Positions 22,597 through 34,865 of a DNA stretch of 64,000 nt are shown in pieces. The translations under genes and the position numbers were made by a program. The first letter of the stretch is position 1, and each line of letters opens with the position of its first letter. Source of the stretch: Eriocheir sinensis (taxonomy: Eukaryota > Arthropoda > Malacostraca > Decapoda > Varunidae). Location: the NCBI RefSeq assembly GCF_024679095.1, contig NW_026111782.1, positions 1-64,000 on the forward strand, read 5' to 3'. Below the pieces are notes generated by a model. That model saw nothing but the letters and a program-made list of their open reading frames with translations. It did no database searches and was not told the origin of the DNA.

Positions 22597-25500
22597 GTGA
22601 GTGTGTGAGTGTGTCTGGCCGTCAGGGTGAAGGAAGGAGTAATGGCCTGGGGTGTGTGAGTGTAGTGTGTCTGGCTGTCAGGGTGAAGGAAGGAGTAATA
22701 GCCTGGGGAGTGTGTGTGTGTCTGGCCCTCAGGGTGAAGGAAGGAGTAATGGCCTGGGGTGTGTGTGTGTGTCTGGCCGTCAGGGTGAAGGAAGGAGTAA
22801 TGGCCTGGGGTGTGTGAGTGTAGTGTGTCTGGCCGTCAGGGTGAAGGAAGGAGTAATGGCCTGGGGTGTGTGAGTGTACTGTGTCTGGCCATCAGGGTGA
22901 AGGAAGGAGTAATGGCCTGGGGTGTGTGTGTGTGTCTGGCCGTCAGGGTGAAGGAAGGAGTAATGGCCTGGGGTGGGTGTGTGTGTCTGACCGTCAGGGT
23001 GGAGGAAGGAGTAATGGCCTGGGGTGTGTGAGTGTAGTGGGTCTGGCCGTCAGGGTGAAGGAAGGAGTAATGGCCTGGGGTGTGTGAGTGTAGTGTGCCT
23101 GGCCGTCAGGGTGAAGGAAGGAGTAATGGCCTGGGGTGTGTGAGTGTAGTGTGTCTGGCCGTCAGGGTGAAGGAAGGAGTAATGGCCAGGGGTGTGTGAG
23201 TGTAGTGTGTCTGGCCGTCAGGGTGAAGGAAGGAGTAATGGCCTGGGGTGTGTGTGTGTCTGGCCGTCAGGGTGAAGGAAGGAGTAATGGCCTGGGGTGT
23301 GTGTGTGTCTGGCCGTCAGGGTGAAGGAAGGAGTAATGGCCTGGGGTGTGTGGAGTGTAGTGTGTCTGGCCGTCAGGGTGAAGAAAGGAGTAATGGCCTG
23401 GGGTGTGTGTGTGTGTGTCTGGCCGTCAGGGTGAAGGAAGGAGTAATGGCCTGGGGTGTGTGTGTGTGTCTGGCTGTCAGGGTGAAGGAAGGAGTAATGG
23501 CCTGGGGTGTGTGAGTGTAGTGTGTCTGGCCGTCAGGGTGAAGGAAGGAGTAATGGCCTGGGGTGAGAGTGTGTCTGGCTGTCAGGGTGGAGGAAGGAGT
23601 AATGGCCTGGGGTGTGTGAGTGTAGTGTGTCTGGCCGTCAGGGTGAAGGAAGGAGTAATGGCCTGGGGTGTGTGAGTGTAGTGTCTGGCCGTCAGGGTGA
23701 AGGAAGGAGTAATGGCCTGGGGTGTGTGTGTGTCTGGCCATCAGGGTGAAGGAAGGAGAAATGGCCTCGGGTGTGTGTGTGTGTCTGGCCGTCAGGGTGA
23801 AGGAAGGAGTAATGGCCTGGGGTGTGTGAGTGTAGTGTGTTTGGCCGTCAGGGTGTAGGAAGGAGTAATGGCCTGGGGTGTGTGAGTGTAGTGTGTCTGG
23901 CCGTCAGGGTGAAGGTAGGAGTATTGGCCTGGGGTGGGTGGGTGTGTCTAGCCGTCAGGGTGAAGGAAGGAGTAATGGCCTGGGGTGTGTGAGTGTAGTG
24001 TGTCTGGCCGTCAAGGTGAAGGAAGGAGTAATGGCCTGGGGTGTGTGAGTGTAGTGTGTCTGGCCGTCAGGGTGAAGGAAGGAGTAATGGCCTGGGGTGT
24101 GTGTGTGTGTCTGGCCGTCAGGGTGAAGGAAAGAGTAATGGCCTGGGGTGTGTGAGTGTAGTGTGTCTGGTCGTCAGGGTGAAAGAAGGAGTAATGGCCT
24201 GGGGTGTGTGTGTGTCTGGCCGTCAGGGTGAAGGAAGGAGTAATGGCCTGGGGTGTGTGAGTGTAGTGTGTCTGGCCGTCAGGGTGAAGGAAGGAGTAAT
24301 GGCCTGGGGTGGGTGTGTGTCTGGCCGTCAGGGTGAAGGAAGGAGTAATGGCCTGGGGTGTGTGAGTGTAGTGTGTCTGGCCGTCAGGGTAAAGGTAGGA
24401 GTAATGGCCAGGGGTGGGTGGGTGTGTCTGGCCGTCAGGGTGAAGGAAGGAGTAATGGCCTGGGCTGTGTGAGTGTAGTGTGTCTGGCCGTCAGGGTGAA
24501 GGAAGGAGTAATGGCCTGGGGTGTGTGAGTGTAGTGTGTCTGGCCGTCAGGGTGAAGGAAGGAGTAATGGCCTGGGGTGGGTGTGTGTGTCTGGCCGTCA
24601 GGGTGAAGGAAGGGGTAATGGCCTGGGGTGTGTGTTTGTCTGGCGGTCAGGGTGAAGGAAGGAGTGATGGCCTGGGGTGTGTGAGTGTAGTGTGTCTGGC
24701 CGTCAGAGTGAAGGAAGGAGTAATGGCCTGGAGTGGGTGAGCGTGTCTGGCCGTCAGGGTGAAGGAAGGAGTAATGGCCTGGGGTGGGTGAGTGTGTCTG
24801 GCCATCAGGGTTAAGGAAGGTGTAATGGCCCGGGGTGTGTGTGTGTGTCTTGCCGTCAGGGTGAAGGAAGGAGTAATGGCCTGGGGTGTGTGAGTGTAGT
24901 GTGTCTGGCTTTCAGGGTGAAGGAAGGAGTAATGGTCTGGGGTGTGTGAGTGTAGTGTGTCTGGCTGTCAGGGTGAAGGAAGGAGTAATGGCCTGGGGTG
25001 TGTGTTTGTGTCTGGCCGTCAGGGTGTAGGAAGGAGTAATGGCCTGGGGTGTGTGAGTGTAGTGTGTCTGGCCGTCAGGTTGTAGAAAGAAGTAATGGCC
25101 TGGGGTGTGTGAGTGTAGTGTGTCTGGCCGTCAGGGTGTAGGAAGGAGTAATGGCCTGGGGTGTGTGAGTGTAGTGTGTCTGGCCGTCAGGGTGAAGGAA
25201 GGAGTAATGGCCTGGGGTGTGTGTGTGTGTCTGGCCGTCAGGGTGAAGGAAGGTGTAATGGCCTGGGATGTGTGAGTGTAGTGTGTCTGGCCGTCAGGGT
25301 GAAGAAAGGAGTAATGGCCTGGGGTGTGTGAGTGTAGTGTGTCTGGCCGTCAGGGTGAAGGAAGGAGCAATGGCCTGGGGTGGGTGGGTGTGTCTGGCCG
25401 TCAGGGTGAAGGAAGGAGTAATGGCCTGGGGTGTGTGAGTGTAGTGTGTCTGGCCGTCAGGGTGAAGGAAGGAGTAATGGCCTGGGGTGTGTGAGTGTGT

Positions 25501-28500
25501 CTGGCCGTCAGGGTGAAGGAAGGAGTAATGGCCTGGGGTGTGTGAGTGTCTGGCCGTCAGGGTGAAGGAAGGAGTAATGGCCTGGGGTGTGTGTGTGTGT
25601 CTGGCCGTCAGGGTGAAGGAAGGAGTAATGGCCTGGGGTGTGTGAGTGTGTCTGGCCGTCAGGGTGAAGGAAGGAGTAATGGCCTGGGGTGTGTGAGTGT
25701 GTCTGGCCGTCAGGGTGAAGGAAGGAGTAATGGCCTGGGGTGTGTGTGTGTGTGTGGCCGTCAGGGTGAAAGGAGGAGTAATGGCCTGGGGTGTGTGAGT
25801 GTAGTGTGTCTGGCCGTCAGGGTGAAGGAAGGAGTAATGGCCTGGGGTGTGTGTGTGTGTCTGGCCGTCAGGGTGAAGGAAGGTGTAATGGCCTAGGGTG
25901 TGTGAGTGTAGTGTGTCTGGCCGTCAGGGTAAAGGAAGGAGTAATGGCCTGGGGTGTGTATGTGTCTGGCCGTCAGGGTGAAGGAAGGAGTAATGGCCTG
26001 CGGTGTGTGTGTGTGTGTGTGTCTGGCCGTCAGGGTGAAGGAAGGAGTAATGGCCTGGGGTGTGTGAGTGTAGTGTGTCTGGCCGTCAGGGTGAAGGAAG
26101 GAGTAATGGCCTGGGGTGTGTGTGTGTCTGGCCGTCAGGGTGAAGGAAGGAGTAATGGCCTGGGGTGTGTGAGTGTAGTGTGTCTGGCCGTCAGGGTGAA
26201 GGAAGGAGTAATGGCCTGGGGTGTGTTAGTGTCAGGCTGTCAGGGTGAAGGAAGGAGTAATGGCCTGGGGTGTGTGAGTGTAGTGTGTCTGGCCGTCAGG
26301 GTGAAGGAAGGAGTAATGGCCTGGGGTGTGTGTGTGTGTCTGGCCGTCAGGGTGAAGGAAGGAGTAATGGCCTGGGGTGTGTGAGTGTAGTGTGTCTGGC
26401 CGTCAGGGTGAAGGAAGGAGTAATGGCCTGGGGTGTGTGTGTGTCTGGCCGTCAGGGTGAAGGAAGGAGTAATGGCCTGGGGTGTGTGTGTAGTGTGTCT
26501 GGCCGTCAGGGTGAAGGAAGGAGTAATGGCCTGGGGTGGGTTAGTGTAGTATGTCTGGCCGTCAGGGTGAAGGAAGGAGTAATGGCCTGGGGTGTGTGTG
26601 TGTCTGGCCGTCAGGGTGAAGGAAGGAGTAATGGCCTGGGGTGTGTGAGTTTAGTGTGTCTGGCCGTCAGGGTGAAGGAAGGAGTAATGGCCTGGGGTGT
26701 GTGTGTGTGTCTGGCCGTCAGGGTGAAGGAAGGAGTAATGGCCTGGGGTGTGTGTGTGTAGCGTGTCTGGCCGTCAGGGTGAAGGAAGGAGTAATGGCCT
26801 GGGGTGAGAGTGTGTCTGGCTGTCAGGGTGGAGGAAGGAGTAATGGCCTGGGGTGTGTGAGTGTAGTGTGTCTGGCCGTCATTGTGAAGGAAGGAGTAAT
26901 GGCCTGGGGTGTGTGAGTGTAGTGTGTCTGGCCGTCAGGGTGAAGGAAGGAGTAATGGCCTGGGGTGTGTGTGTGTCTGGCCGTCAGGGTGAAGGAAGGA
27001 GTAATGGCCTGGGGATGCGTGTGTGTGTCTGGCCGTCAGGGTGAAGGAAGGAGTAATGGCCTGGGGTGTGTGTGTGTGTCTGGCCGTCAGGGTGAAGGAA
27101 GGAGTAATGGCCTGGGGTGTGTGAGTGTAGTGTGTCTGGCCGTCAGGGTGAAGGAAGGAGTAATGGCCTGGGTTGTGTGAGTGTAGTGTGTCTGGCCGTC
27201 AGGGTGAAGGAAGGAGTAATGGCCTGGGGTGTGTGTGTGTCTGGCCGTCAGGGTGAAGGAAGGAGTAATGGCCTGGGGTGTGTGAGTGTAGTGTGTCTGG
27301 CCGTCAGGGTGAAGGAAGGAGTAATGGCCTGGTGTGTGTGAGTGTAGTGTGTCTGGCCGTCAGGGTAAAGGAAGGAGTAATGGCCTGGGGTGTGTGTGTG
27401 TGTCTGGCCGTCAGGGTGAAGGAAGGAGTAATGGCCTGGGGTGTGTGTGTGTGTAGTGTGTCTGGCCGTCAGGGTGAAGGAAGGAGTAATGGCCTGGGGT
27501 GAGAGTGTGTCTGGCTGTCAGGGTGGAGGAAGGAGTAATGGCCTGGGGTGTATGAGTGTAGTGTGTCTGGCCGTCAGGGTGAAGGAAGGAGTAATGGCCT
27601 GGGGTGTGTGTGTGTGTCTGGCCGTCAGGGTGAAGGAAGGAGTAATGGCCTGGGGTGTGTGTGTGTGTCTGGCCATCAGGGTGAAGGAAGGAGTAATAGC
27701 CTGGGGTGTGTGCGTGTGTCTGGCCGTCAGGGTGAAGGAAGGAGTAATGGCCTGGGGTGTGTGAGTGTAGTGTGTTTGGCCGTCAGGGTGTAGGAAGGAG
27801 TAATGGCCTGGGGTGTGTGAGTGTAGTGTGTCTGGCCGTCAGGGTGAAGGTAGGAGTAATGGCCTGGGGTGGGTGGGTGTGTCTGAACGTCAGGGTGATG
27901 GAAGGAGTAATGGCCTGGGGTGTGTGAGTGTAGTGTGTCTGGCCGTCAAGGTGAAGGAAGGAGTAATGGCTTGGGGTGTGTGAGAGTAGTGTGTCTGGCC
28001 GTCAGGGTGAAGGAAGGAGTAATGGCCTGGGGTGTGTGAGTGTAGTGTGTCTGGCCGTCAGGGTGAAGGAAGGAGTAATGGCCTGGGGTGTGTGTGTGTC
28101 TGGCCGTCAGGGTGAAGGAAGGAGTAATGATCTGGGGTGTGTGTGTGTGTCTGGCCGTCAGGGTGAAGGAAGGAGTAATGGCCTGGGGTGTGTGAGTGTA
28201 GTGTGTCTGGTCGTCAGGGTGAAAGAAGGAGTAATGGCCTGGGGTGTGTGTGTGTGTCTGGCCGTGAGGGTGAAGGAAGGAGTAATGGCCTGGGATGTGT
28301 GAGTGTAGTGTGTATGGCCGTCAGGGTGAAGGAAGGAGTAATGGCCTGGGGTGTGTGTGTGTCTGGCCGTCAGGGTGAAGGAAGTAGTAATGGCCTGGGG
28401 TGTGTGTGTAGTGTGTCTGGCCGTCAGGGTGAAGGAAGGAGTAATGGCCTGGGGTGTGTGAGTGTAGTGTGTCTGGCCGTCAGGGTAAAGGTAGGAGTAA

Positions 28501-29624
28501 TGGCCTGGGGTGGGTGGGTGTATCTGGCCGTCAGGGTGAAGGAAGGAGTAATGGCCTGGGCTGTGTGAGTGTAGTGTGTCTGGCCGTCAGGGTGAAGGAA
28601 GGAGTAATGGCCTGGGGTGTGTGAGTGTAGTGTGTCTGGCCGTCAGGGTGAAGAAAGGAGTAATGGCCTGGGGTGTGTGTTTGTCTGGCCGTCAGGGTGA
28701 AGGAAGGAGTAATGGCCTGGGGTGTGTGAGTGTAGTGTGTCTGGCCGTCAGGGTGAAGGAAGGAGTAATGGCCTGGGGTGTGTGAGTGTAGTTTGTCTGG
28801 CCGTCAGGGTGAAGGAAGGAGTAATGGCCTGGGGTGTGTGTGTGTCTGGCCGTCAGGGTGAATGAAGGAGTAATGACCTGGGGTGTGTGAGTGTAGTGTG
28901 TCTGGCCGTCAGGGTGAAGGAAGGAGTAATGGCCTGGGGTGTGTGTGTGTGTCTGGCCGTCAGGGTGAAGGAAGGAGTAATGGCCTGGGGTGTGTGTGTG
29001 TGTCTGGCCGTCAGGGTGAAGGAAGGAGTAATGGCCTGGGGTGTGTGAGTGTAGTGTGTCTGGCCGTCAGGGTGAAGGAAGGAGTAATGGCCTGGGTTGT
29101 GTGAGTGTATCTGGCTGTCAGGGTGGAGGAAGGAGTAATGGCCTGGGGTGTGTGAGTGTAGTGTGTCTGGCCGTCAGGGTGAAGGAAGGAGTAATGGCCT
29201 GGGGTGTGTGTGTGTCTGGCCGTCAGGGTGAAGGAAGGAGTAATGGCCTGGGGTGTGTGTGTGTGTCTGGCCATCAGGGTGAAGGAAGGAGTAATGGCCT
29301 GGGGTGTGTGTGTGTGTCTGGCCGTCAGGGTGAAGGAAGGAGTAATGGCCTGGGGTGTGTGAGTGTAGTGTGTTTGGCCGTCAGGGTGAAGGAAGGAGTA
29401 ATGGCCTGGGGTGTGTGAGTGTAGTGTGTCTGGCCGTCAGGGTGAAGGTAGGAGTAATGGCCTGGGATGTGTGAGTGTAGTGTGTCTGGCCGTCAGGGTG
29501 AAGGAAGGAGTAATGGCCTGTGGTGTGTGAGTGTAGTGTGTCTGGCCGTCAGGGTGAAGGAATGAGTAATGGCCTGGGGTGTGTGTGTGTAGTGTGTCTG
29601 GCCATCAGGGTAAGGAAAGGAGTA
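22597..29624 (+). repeat. 7-kb minisatellite, ~45-56-bp units
   Basis: Every unit carries the core GGTGAAGGAAGGAGTAATGG followed by CCTGGGG and a (GT)n spacer of variable length, then TGTCTGGCCGTCA. Two spacer types alternate: one with GTGTGTGAGTGTAGTGTG (long unit) and one with pure (GT)n (short unit). Marker variants recur in the same order about 4 kb apart (for example TTTGGCCGTCAGGGTGTAGG at about 23,841 and 27,776), showing higher-order duplication. Frames reading SGRQGEGRSNGLGCV on the plus strand and THTPQAITPS on the minus strand are by-products. Confidence 0.97.
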
Positions 29625-29666
29625 CTATGTACCACTGCTTTGGCTTATATGTACCAAACAAGGCTG

Positions 29667-30815
29667 CTATGTACCAGACACCAAGTAGTAAGCTGGCTCT
29701 ATATGAGATGGAGGTAAGTTTGGCAGCGCCATTATCTGCCGAATGAATTGTCTTACAGCGAGTTGATTAATATAGGCATTTTGTAGAGCTAGTCTATTCA
29801 CTCTGCGGTACACTGCTTGGGCCCAGTGAAACCAGCAGCCATGAAGGGAAGCCTCGGGAATGCACACTCGCACTGCTGACCATAGTGCTCTTTCAAAATC
29901 CAAAACAACTTCACAAACAGATGTTGACGTTAACTTAGTAATTTTTCTTATGACAGCTACATAGTCCTTTTTCCTTCTTCTTGACATTAGGACAAAGCAC
30001 AATGGAACCTGTTTCATAATTCCATCCTTCTTTATAAAACTGTGCACACTAAAAAGTTGAACAAAAGGGGTACGAACAATTTTAAAAGTTCCGTCCATGT
30101 ACCAAACTTTAGATTTGGACAGGTGTTGCAACTGAATTGGTTTTGCAAATATGAGATGCTGTTGTCCATTTTCAAATAGATCAACTTGAAGAAAGTCCTG
30201 TGGAACATGATCTGTGTTTAATTCAAAACTAATATCTTTAGGGTGTTTTGGACGTTGTCCTTCCCTGGAGCGATTCGTGCATCTGACTAGAGTGTTTATA
30301 TTTGGTAAGGGAACATCTGAATTTTCCCAGCTTGAGAGTGCTTTCTTTACTATTTCCCCAGATGATGCAAATGGAAATTCCAAAGCAGACTTTTTAACGA
30401 AAGCTCGTGCCGATGCTTTGAGTTCAGCACCAGGATCCCCAGGATGTGTGTGTTGGTGGTGTCCACTTTTGAAGTTCATTGTTCCTATTTGCTGTGAAAT
30501 TGTTGCATAGCACTTTTTACCACGGTAGCTGCATATCCATGTGACTGAGACAGATGACTCGCTTCCTGGTGTACGTAAAACCCAAAGAATCAGCGAGGAG
30601 AGAGCTGCCTTTTCTTGTTCCACCGGAAACAATTTTGTAGGTCACAGGAGTGTCTGCAAGGATCGTTGTTGGTAACGCTTCATCATCTAATGATGTTTCT
30701 GCAGCTGGTTTGACGTCATCAATAGGAAGTGTGATGTTGAAGCCATTGGGTGTGTTGTTGATTGTTGCAGGCTGCTCTTCGACTGAGAAGGCATTAAAAG
30801 GATCATTGGCATCAC
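29667..30815 (-). pseudogene. MULE transposase exon 2: FLYWCH + MULE domains, frameshifted
   Basis: The exon starts at an acceptor TTTCAG and joins exon 1 in phase (G + GT). An acidic linker leads into a FLYWCH zinc finger: KGSSLLADSLGFTYTRKR, then TWICSYRGKKCYATI and HHQHTHP. FLYWCH fingers bind DNA in Mutator-like transposases. A one-base frameshift near 30,570 separates the two halves of the finger. Downstream is the MULE core with YMDGTFKIV (first catalytic Asp), CEVVLDFERALWSAV (second Asp) and GCWFHWAQAVYRRV (the C-x-x-H-type motif). The frame ends at a TAG supplied by the terminal GGTACATAG word, so the protein stops soon after the catalytic core and looks C-terminally truncated. Confidence 0.75.
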
Positions 30816-31038
30816 CTGAAACCAGGGTAAAAAATATGAGCAAATGTACAGTGAGAGGGGGGGGTGGAAAGTGAGTGGGACAGGGGAAAGTGAGTGGGGA
30901 AAATGAAAATAAGAGGGATAAGGGAAAACATGAGTGGGACAGGAAAGTGAGTAAGTAACAAGGTACATACATAGTAATGCAAAGGGGTACAACTAAACCT
31001 ACATGACTACAAATGACTTCAAAATACATAAAGGAATA

Positions 31039-31343
<305 letters not shown>

Positions 31344-31443
31344 TATGGGCATAAATTAGTACCCCTCCTCTCCCACCCATCCTTATCTAAATGCTCATGC
31401 AATAGAAAGCTAAGGCCCCTAACAAACAGAAAGATAATTGTAC

Positions 31444-31657
31444 CTGAAACTTCCATCCAGTCAGGACAGTCTGGGCAACACCACATGAAAACTTGACCAG
31501 CTTTCAATCGTCTGTTTATATCCCGGTACTCAGATTGTGATATTGCTGTACCACATAAGCAGTGGCGCCACTTGTTGCATCCGTCACAGATAGGGGCTTC
31601 CTGTCTAGGGCGAACACACAATCCACATCCAGAGCAAAGGAAAAGTGCTGATGCCAT
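31444..31657 (-). CDS. MULE transposase exon 1: PHD-like zinc finger
   Basis: The frame starts at ATG 31,657 (MASALFLCSGCGLCVRP) and runs 71 codons to a GT donor (GTACAA) at 31,443. Cysteine/histidine order C-x2-C ... C-x2-C ... H-x-C ... C-x2-C (CSGC, CDGC, WRHCLC, CCPDC) resembles a PHD or related cross-brace finger, a chromatin- or DNA-contact module. The phase matches exon 2 (EVS|G). The intron holds two long (GA)n tracts. The start is the first ATG in frame. Confidence 0.65.
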
Positions 31658-31945
31658 GGTAGTATAAAAAGGATAACTGGAGTTAGGAAGTAAATACTGA
31701 GCAAGTTCACTGGAGTTTCGAAGCAAATAGTGAGCAGATCCACTGGAGTTCCTAAGTTACCCTTTTCGAAGCAAATAATGAGCAGAGCTCTATTTGCTCT
31801 ATTCTCTATTTGCGTGGCAAACAAATAAACATTATTATTAATTATATTAATAATAATGGTACATAGCTATAATCATGGTACATAGCAGCTGGTGGTACAT
31901 AGCGGCTGGTGGTACATAGCAGCCAACGGTACATAGAGGCCTGTT

Positions 31946-32028
31946 ACGGTGAAGGAAGGAGTAATGGCCTGGGGTGGGTGTGTGTGTCTGGCCGTCAGGG
32001 TGGCGGAAGGAGTAATGGCCTGTGGGGA
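31946..32028 (+). repeat. residual minisatellite units beyond the MULE
   Basis: Two units with the GAAGGAGTAATGGCCTG core continue the array of 22,597-29,624 on the far side of the transposon. The right arm has the same two units at about 61,715-61,790. Confidence 0.9.
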
Positions 32029-32035
32029 TAACCAG

Positions 32036-32183
32036 CGGTGAGGTGACGGCGGCGTGGCATGAACCAGCTGGCACCTGTGATGACCTTAAAGCCCTGGAGG
32101 AGTGCCAGGCCAGGGTAGAGTCCCTTGATAGAGAGAGAACCAACATTGGCGGCCCTGTGTATAAAGCTGCTGGGCGCTTTTAG
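32036..32183 (+). other. conserved short ORF, possible exon (left arm)
   Basis: After a CAG acceptor-like site the frame reads GEVTAAWHEPAGTCDDLKAL and then EECQARVESLDRERTNIGG to a TAG, with a helical, charged middle. The right-arm copy (61,550-61,697) is also open with one amino-acid change in the first part. I do not recognise the protein and cannot link it in phase to any neighbouring exon. Confidence 0.35.
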
Positions 32184-33465
32184 TGGCCCATCGAACACTG
32201 CGAGGTATTAAAAACATAATTTTACCTATTTTGGAAGCGGATTTGGCTGCTTTTTAATGTGGCAATTCCTTGCAGCCTTGCCTTTGGCTGTAGCAACAGG
32301 CCACAGAGGGGATACAAAATTTATGAATTTCCTGCAAGCCCGCTGAGAAGATAGAGTTGTGCAAACTTTTTTTTTTCGTCTTGGGAGGAAACCCTCTCAT
32401 TGGTCAGGTTTGTGCCAGATATGCAGTGTGTGTGTCTTGCTGTCATAACTGCCCTCCTGTTGTCCTGATATGGAAATCATTGTGAGAGAGACACAGCTAC
32501 AAGGACTGGAACAACCCTTCGCCTCAGGCCCAGACATCCAAGCTGATGAGGAGAGCTGTACGTCGCCCTTATGACCAAAATTATTGGATTTGATCTCCCT
32601 CTCAGGGCTCTAATAACAGACTCACAATGGATACTTCAGTCTCATTGGCTGGACGTGTTACAAAATTTTAGATGAACAGAAGGTAGCTTTTGGGTGTGCC
32701 TTACCTGCATTGGTAAAACTCTAGAATCACACCCAACCCACTCTAATGACTAACACTATTTTTTTTAATTGTATTTGCTAAGCATCACTCTGATAACTCT
32801 TCATTATTATTACTCATTTCTGAAATTTTAAAATGCTGGGAAATATTACTATTTCAGCGGTGATAGGTTACTATTTGGTCATGTGATAGTCTTCAGCGAG
32901 AAACTCCTCTAGGTTGGGCTATAAATCTATCTTTATTTAATATCCTAATGTATAAGGTTGCACAGCCTTCATTTCTATGGGTACCAATGTCACTATAATG
33001 TACTGAAGACATTTTCCTATAATATTTTCTAAGCCTATTTTGATCCTCAAGCAAAATGAAACATGTTTATATGTCCTTAGAATTTTACTGTATTATCTTT
33101 TAATCAACAATAAGTATTTCAATTGAATTAAATTCAATGTTATTGTGTTGGAAGTGGCCTCAAGTACACACAGAGGACGTGTGGTCACCCATCTTGTCCA
33201 CCTTCATGCAGCTCAGCCACCTTGTCTTAGTGTGTTGGCCAAGAATATCAAAGAATGAACCCAGAACCTCCTCTCCTGCCTCCCTCACTCTCTTGCCTTG
33301 TGTTTTATTATTATTCTGTCTTGTCATTCTCTCTTTGGTTTCTTTCTTGCCTATTTATTTTTGCATCCTTCCTCTGTTCCTTTTATTTTTACCACAGAAC
33401 CTCCACAGCTCACCTCTCCCTGCACTTACAGCACACCTTGGCCTGCACCTCGTCCCTCCCTGCAA
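32184..33465. other. unassigned, probable intron or 5' flank of the DCC-like gene
   Basis: No repeat or coding exon is recognised in this 1.3-kb stretch. The same sequence recurs in the right arm. Confidence 0.4.
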
Positions 33466-33596
33466 GTGCATGGTGCCCAACGGGACGCTGCACCTCACCT
33501 GGGTCAAAGCCCGGAGCAGACTGACGAGGGCATCCACCAGTGCCTCCCTGGGTGTGGGCACCTTCATCTCCACCCGCGCCAGGCTCAGCATTGTTG
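33466..33596 (+). CDS. DCC-like exon: Ig1 C-terminal part, frameshifted
   Basis: One frame reads MVPNGTLHLTWVKA at the start and SLGVGTFISTRARLSIV at the end, like the PNG...L and ASLG... strands of DCC Ig1. The conserved TDEGIHQC (tyrosine-corner-type motif with the second Ig cysteine) lies in another frame between them, so two compensating indels flank it. The exon ends in phase 1 at TTGTTG|GTGAGT. The acceptor reads TGCAAG here but canonical CTGCAG in the right arm. Confidence 0.7.
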
Positions 33597-33839
33597 GTGA
33601 GTGCCACGGCTGTCATCCCTCGCAGTGCCTCTTGACAGGCAGTAGTCAGGCAGTCTTGTGTAGGATTTGGTAAGACTGTCTTTGGCTCAGTGACTGTTTC
33701 TGAGGATGCACATGTTGGTTCATACTCTGTAGAGCAAGGAGAGAAAACCACCTCCTTCCACCTTGTCCTGATTCCTGGGAAGGTCTGCAGCTGTGACATG
33801 AGCACACTAACAAAATATTACCTACCTACTGGGGTGATT

Positions 33840-33840
33840 T

Positions 33841-33926
<86 letters not shown>

Positions 33927-34217
33927 TCACCTCTTGGTCTGCTGCGCGTTTCTCTCGAGACAGCCAGCCATTCCCCTGTGGAAGAGCACAGAGCTCATAG
34001 TACTGATCTTTGGGCAGGACTGAAACGACTCACACACAACACACCGCCACAGCGAGGTCACAACTCCTTGCCTGATGTCGCGTACCTACTCACTTCTAGA
34101 TGAACAGGGGCTACACGTGAAAGAAGATAAACCCAACTTATCTTCACCCGGCCTGGGAATCGAGCCCCGGTCCTTCTGGTTGTGAACCAGATGCTCTATC
34201 CACTGAGCTACCGGGCC
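33840..34217 (-). mobile_element. tRNA-derived SINE with (CA)n tail, left copy
   Basis: The head (34,146-34,217, minus strand) folds as a tRNA: GGCCCGG acceptor start, GCTCAGTGGATAGAGC D-arm, a 5-bp anticodon stem around TTCACAA (anticodon position CAC, valine-like), and GGGGCTCGATTCCC as T-arm and B box. A ~220-bp body follows, ending in GTGAATTA and a (CA)n tail (the (GT)n at 33,841-33,923). No CCA end or isolated tRNA context is present, so I read it as a SINE rather than a tRNA gene. Confidence 0.75.
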
Positions 34218-34221
34218 GTGT

Positions 34222-34275
<54 letters not shown>
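34218..34275 (+). repeat. (GT)n microsatellite
   Basis: This GT tract adjoins the SINE head. Together with the tail tract it makes the SINE flanked by CA repeats on both sides, each bordered by GTGAATTA-like sequence. Confidence 0.95.
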
Positions 34276-34278
<3 letters not shown>

Positions 34279-34363
34279 TCACCATGGTCTCATCACACAA
34301 TAGACTCAAGATTGTCCGTCACTATCTTCCCCGAGAGGGCATGAAGCTCATGAGTGAATTTAA

Positions 34364-34861
34364 CCCGTGGGCTTCGGCTATGGGAAAGCCGAGAAGTGGC
34401 TGAGAAACGGCACCATTACACTGCATTTTGAGACTAAGAAAAGAGCATGGAACGTACATCAAAGTACTCCTCTCATAACCATGAACCCGTTAAAAATATT
34501 TATTTATACTCAAACTCCATTCTTGTTGGGTGGTGTTTGTTACAAAATAAACAGTCTCGTGACACATGGCATCTAGCCGAGAGTTGCTTGTTGTCTACTT
34601 TAGATAATTTGACAAGTGATTACTGTATGGATAGCTAATTCAGTCTGCCATGACATTACAGCACCACCTATGACAAATAAGCCCACCTCAAGAACCATCA
34701 CCCACCACAATGACCCAGGGCATGCATGGTGGGTTGCTCTATGCCGCCACTGCCTACAATTAGCTCGAATTAGGTGTTTTGAGCCGAGCCCCATACGGGG
34801 TCCACCGTTTCGGCGGACCGACTCGCAAGAGCCCAAAAATGGGTCCACCGACGCTGCCGAG
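34364..34861 (+). mobile_element. TTAA-flanked non-autonomous element (piggyBac-like), left copy
   Basis: A 498-bp segment is bounded by TTAA at 34,360-34,363 and 34,862-34,865. Its ends read CCCGTGGGCTTCGG and, reverse-complemented, CTCGGCAGCGTCGG, an imperfect terminal inverted repeat. The right arm has the same 498 bp (57,395-57,892) inside a LINE reading frame that resumes on the other side, which shows it is an insertion. TTAA target duplication is typical of piggyBac-type elements. There is no transposase. Confidence 0.7.
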
Positions 34862-34865
34862 TTAA

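Noticed and set aside
22597..29624. CRISPR-like regular repeats
   Set aside because: Spacers are low-complexity GT variants, not unique, and the host is eukaryotic; it is a minisatellite.
22652..29717. Many repeated frames reading SGRQGEGRSNGLGCV or CLAVRVKEGVMAWGV
   Set aside because: These are translations of the ~50-bp GT-rich minisatellite in rotating frames; no start, domain or splice support.
30687..31029. Minus-strand frame with hydrophobic N-terminus upstream of transposase exon 2
   Set aside because: It reads through the intron and is out of phase with the exon; the acceptor at 30,815 explains the coding start better.
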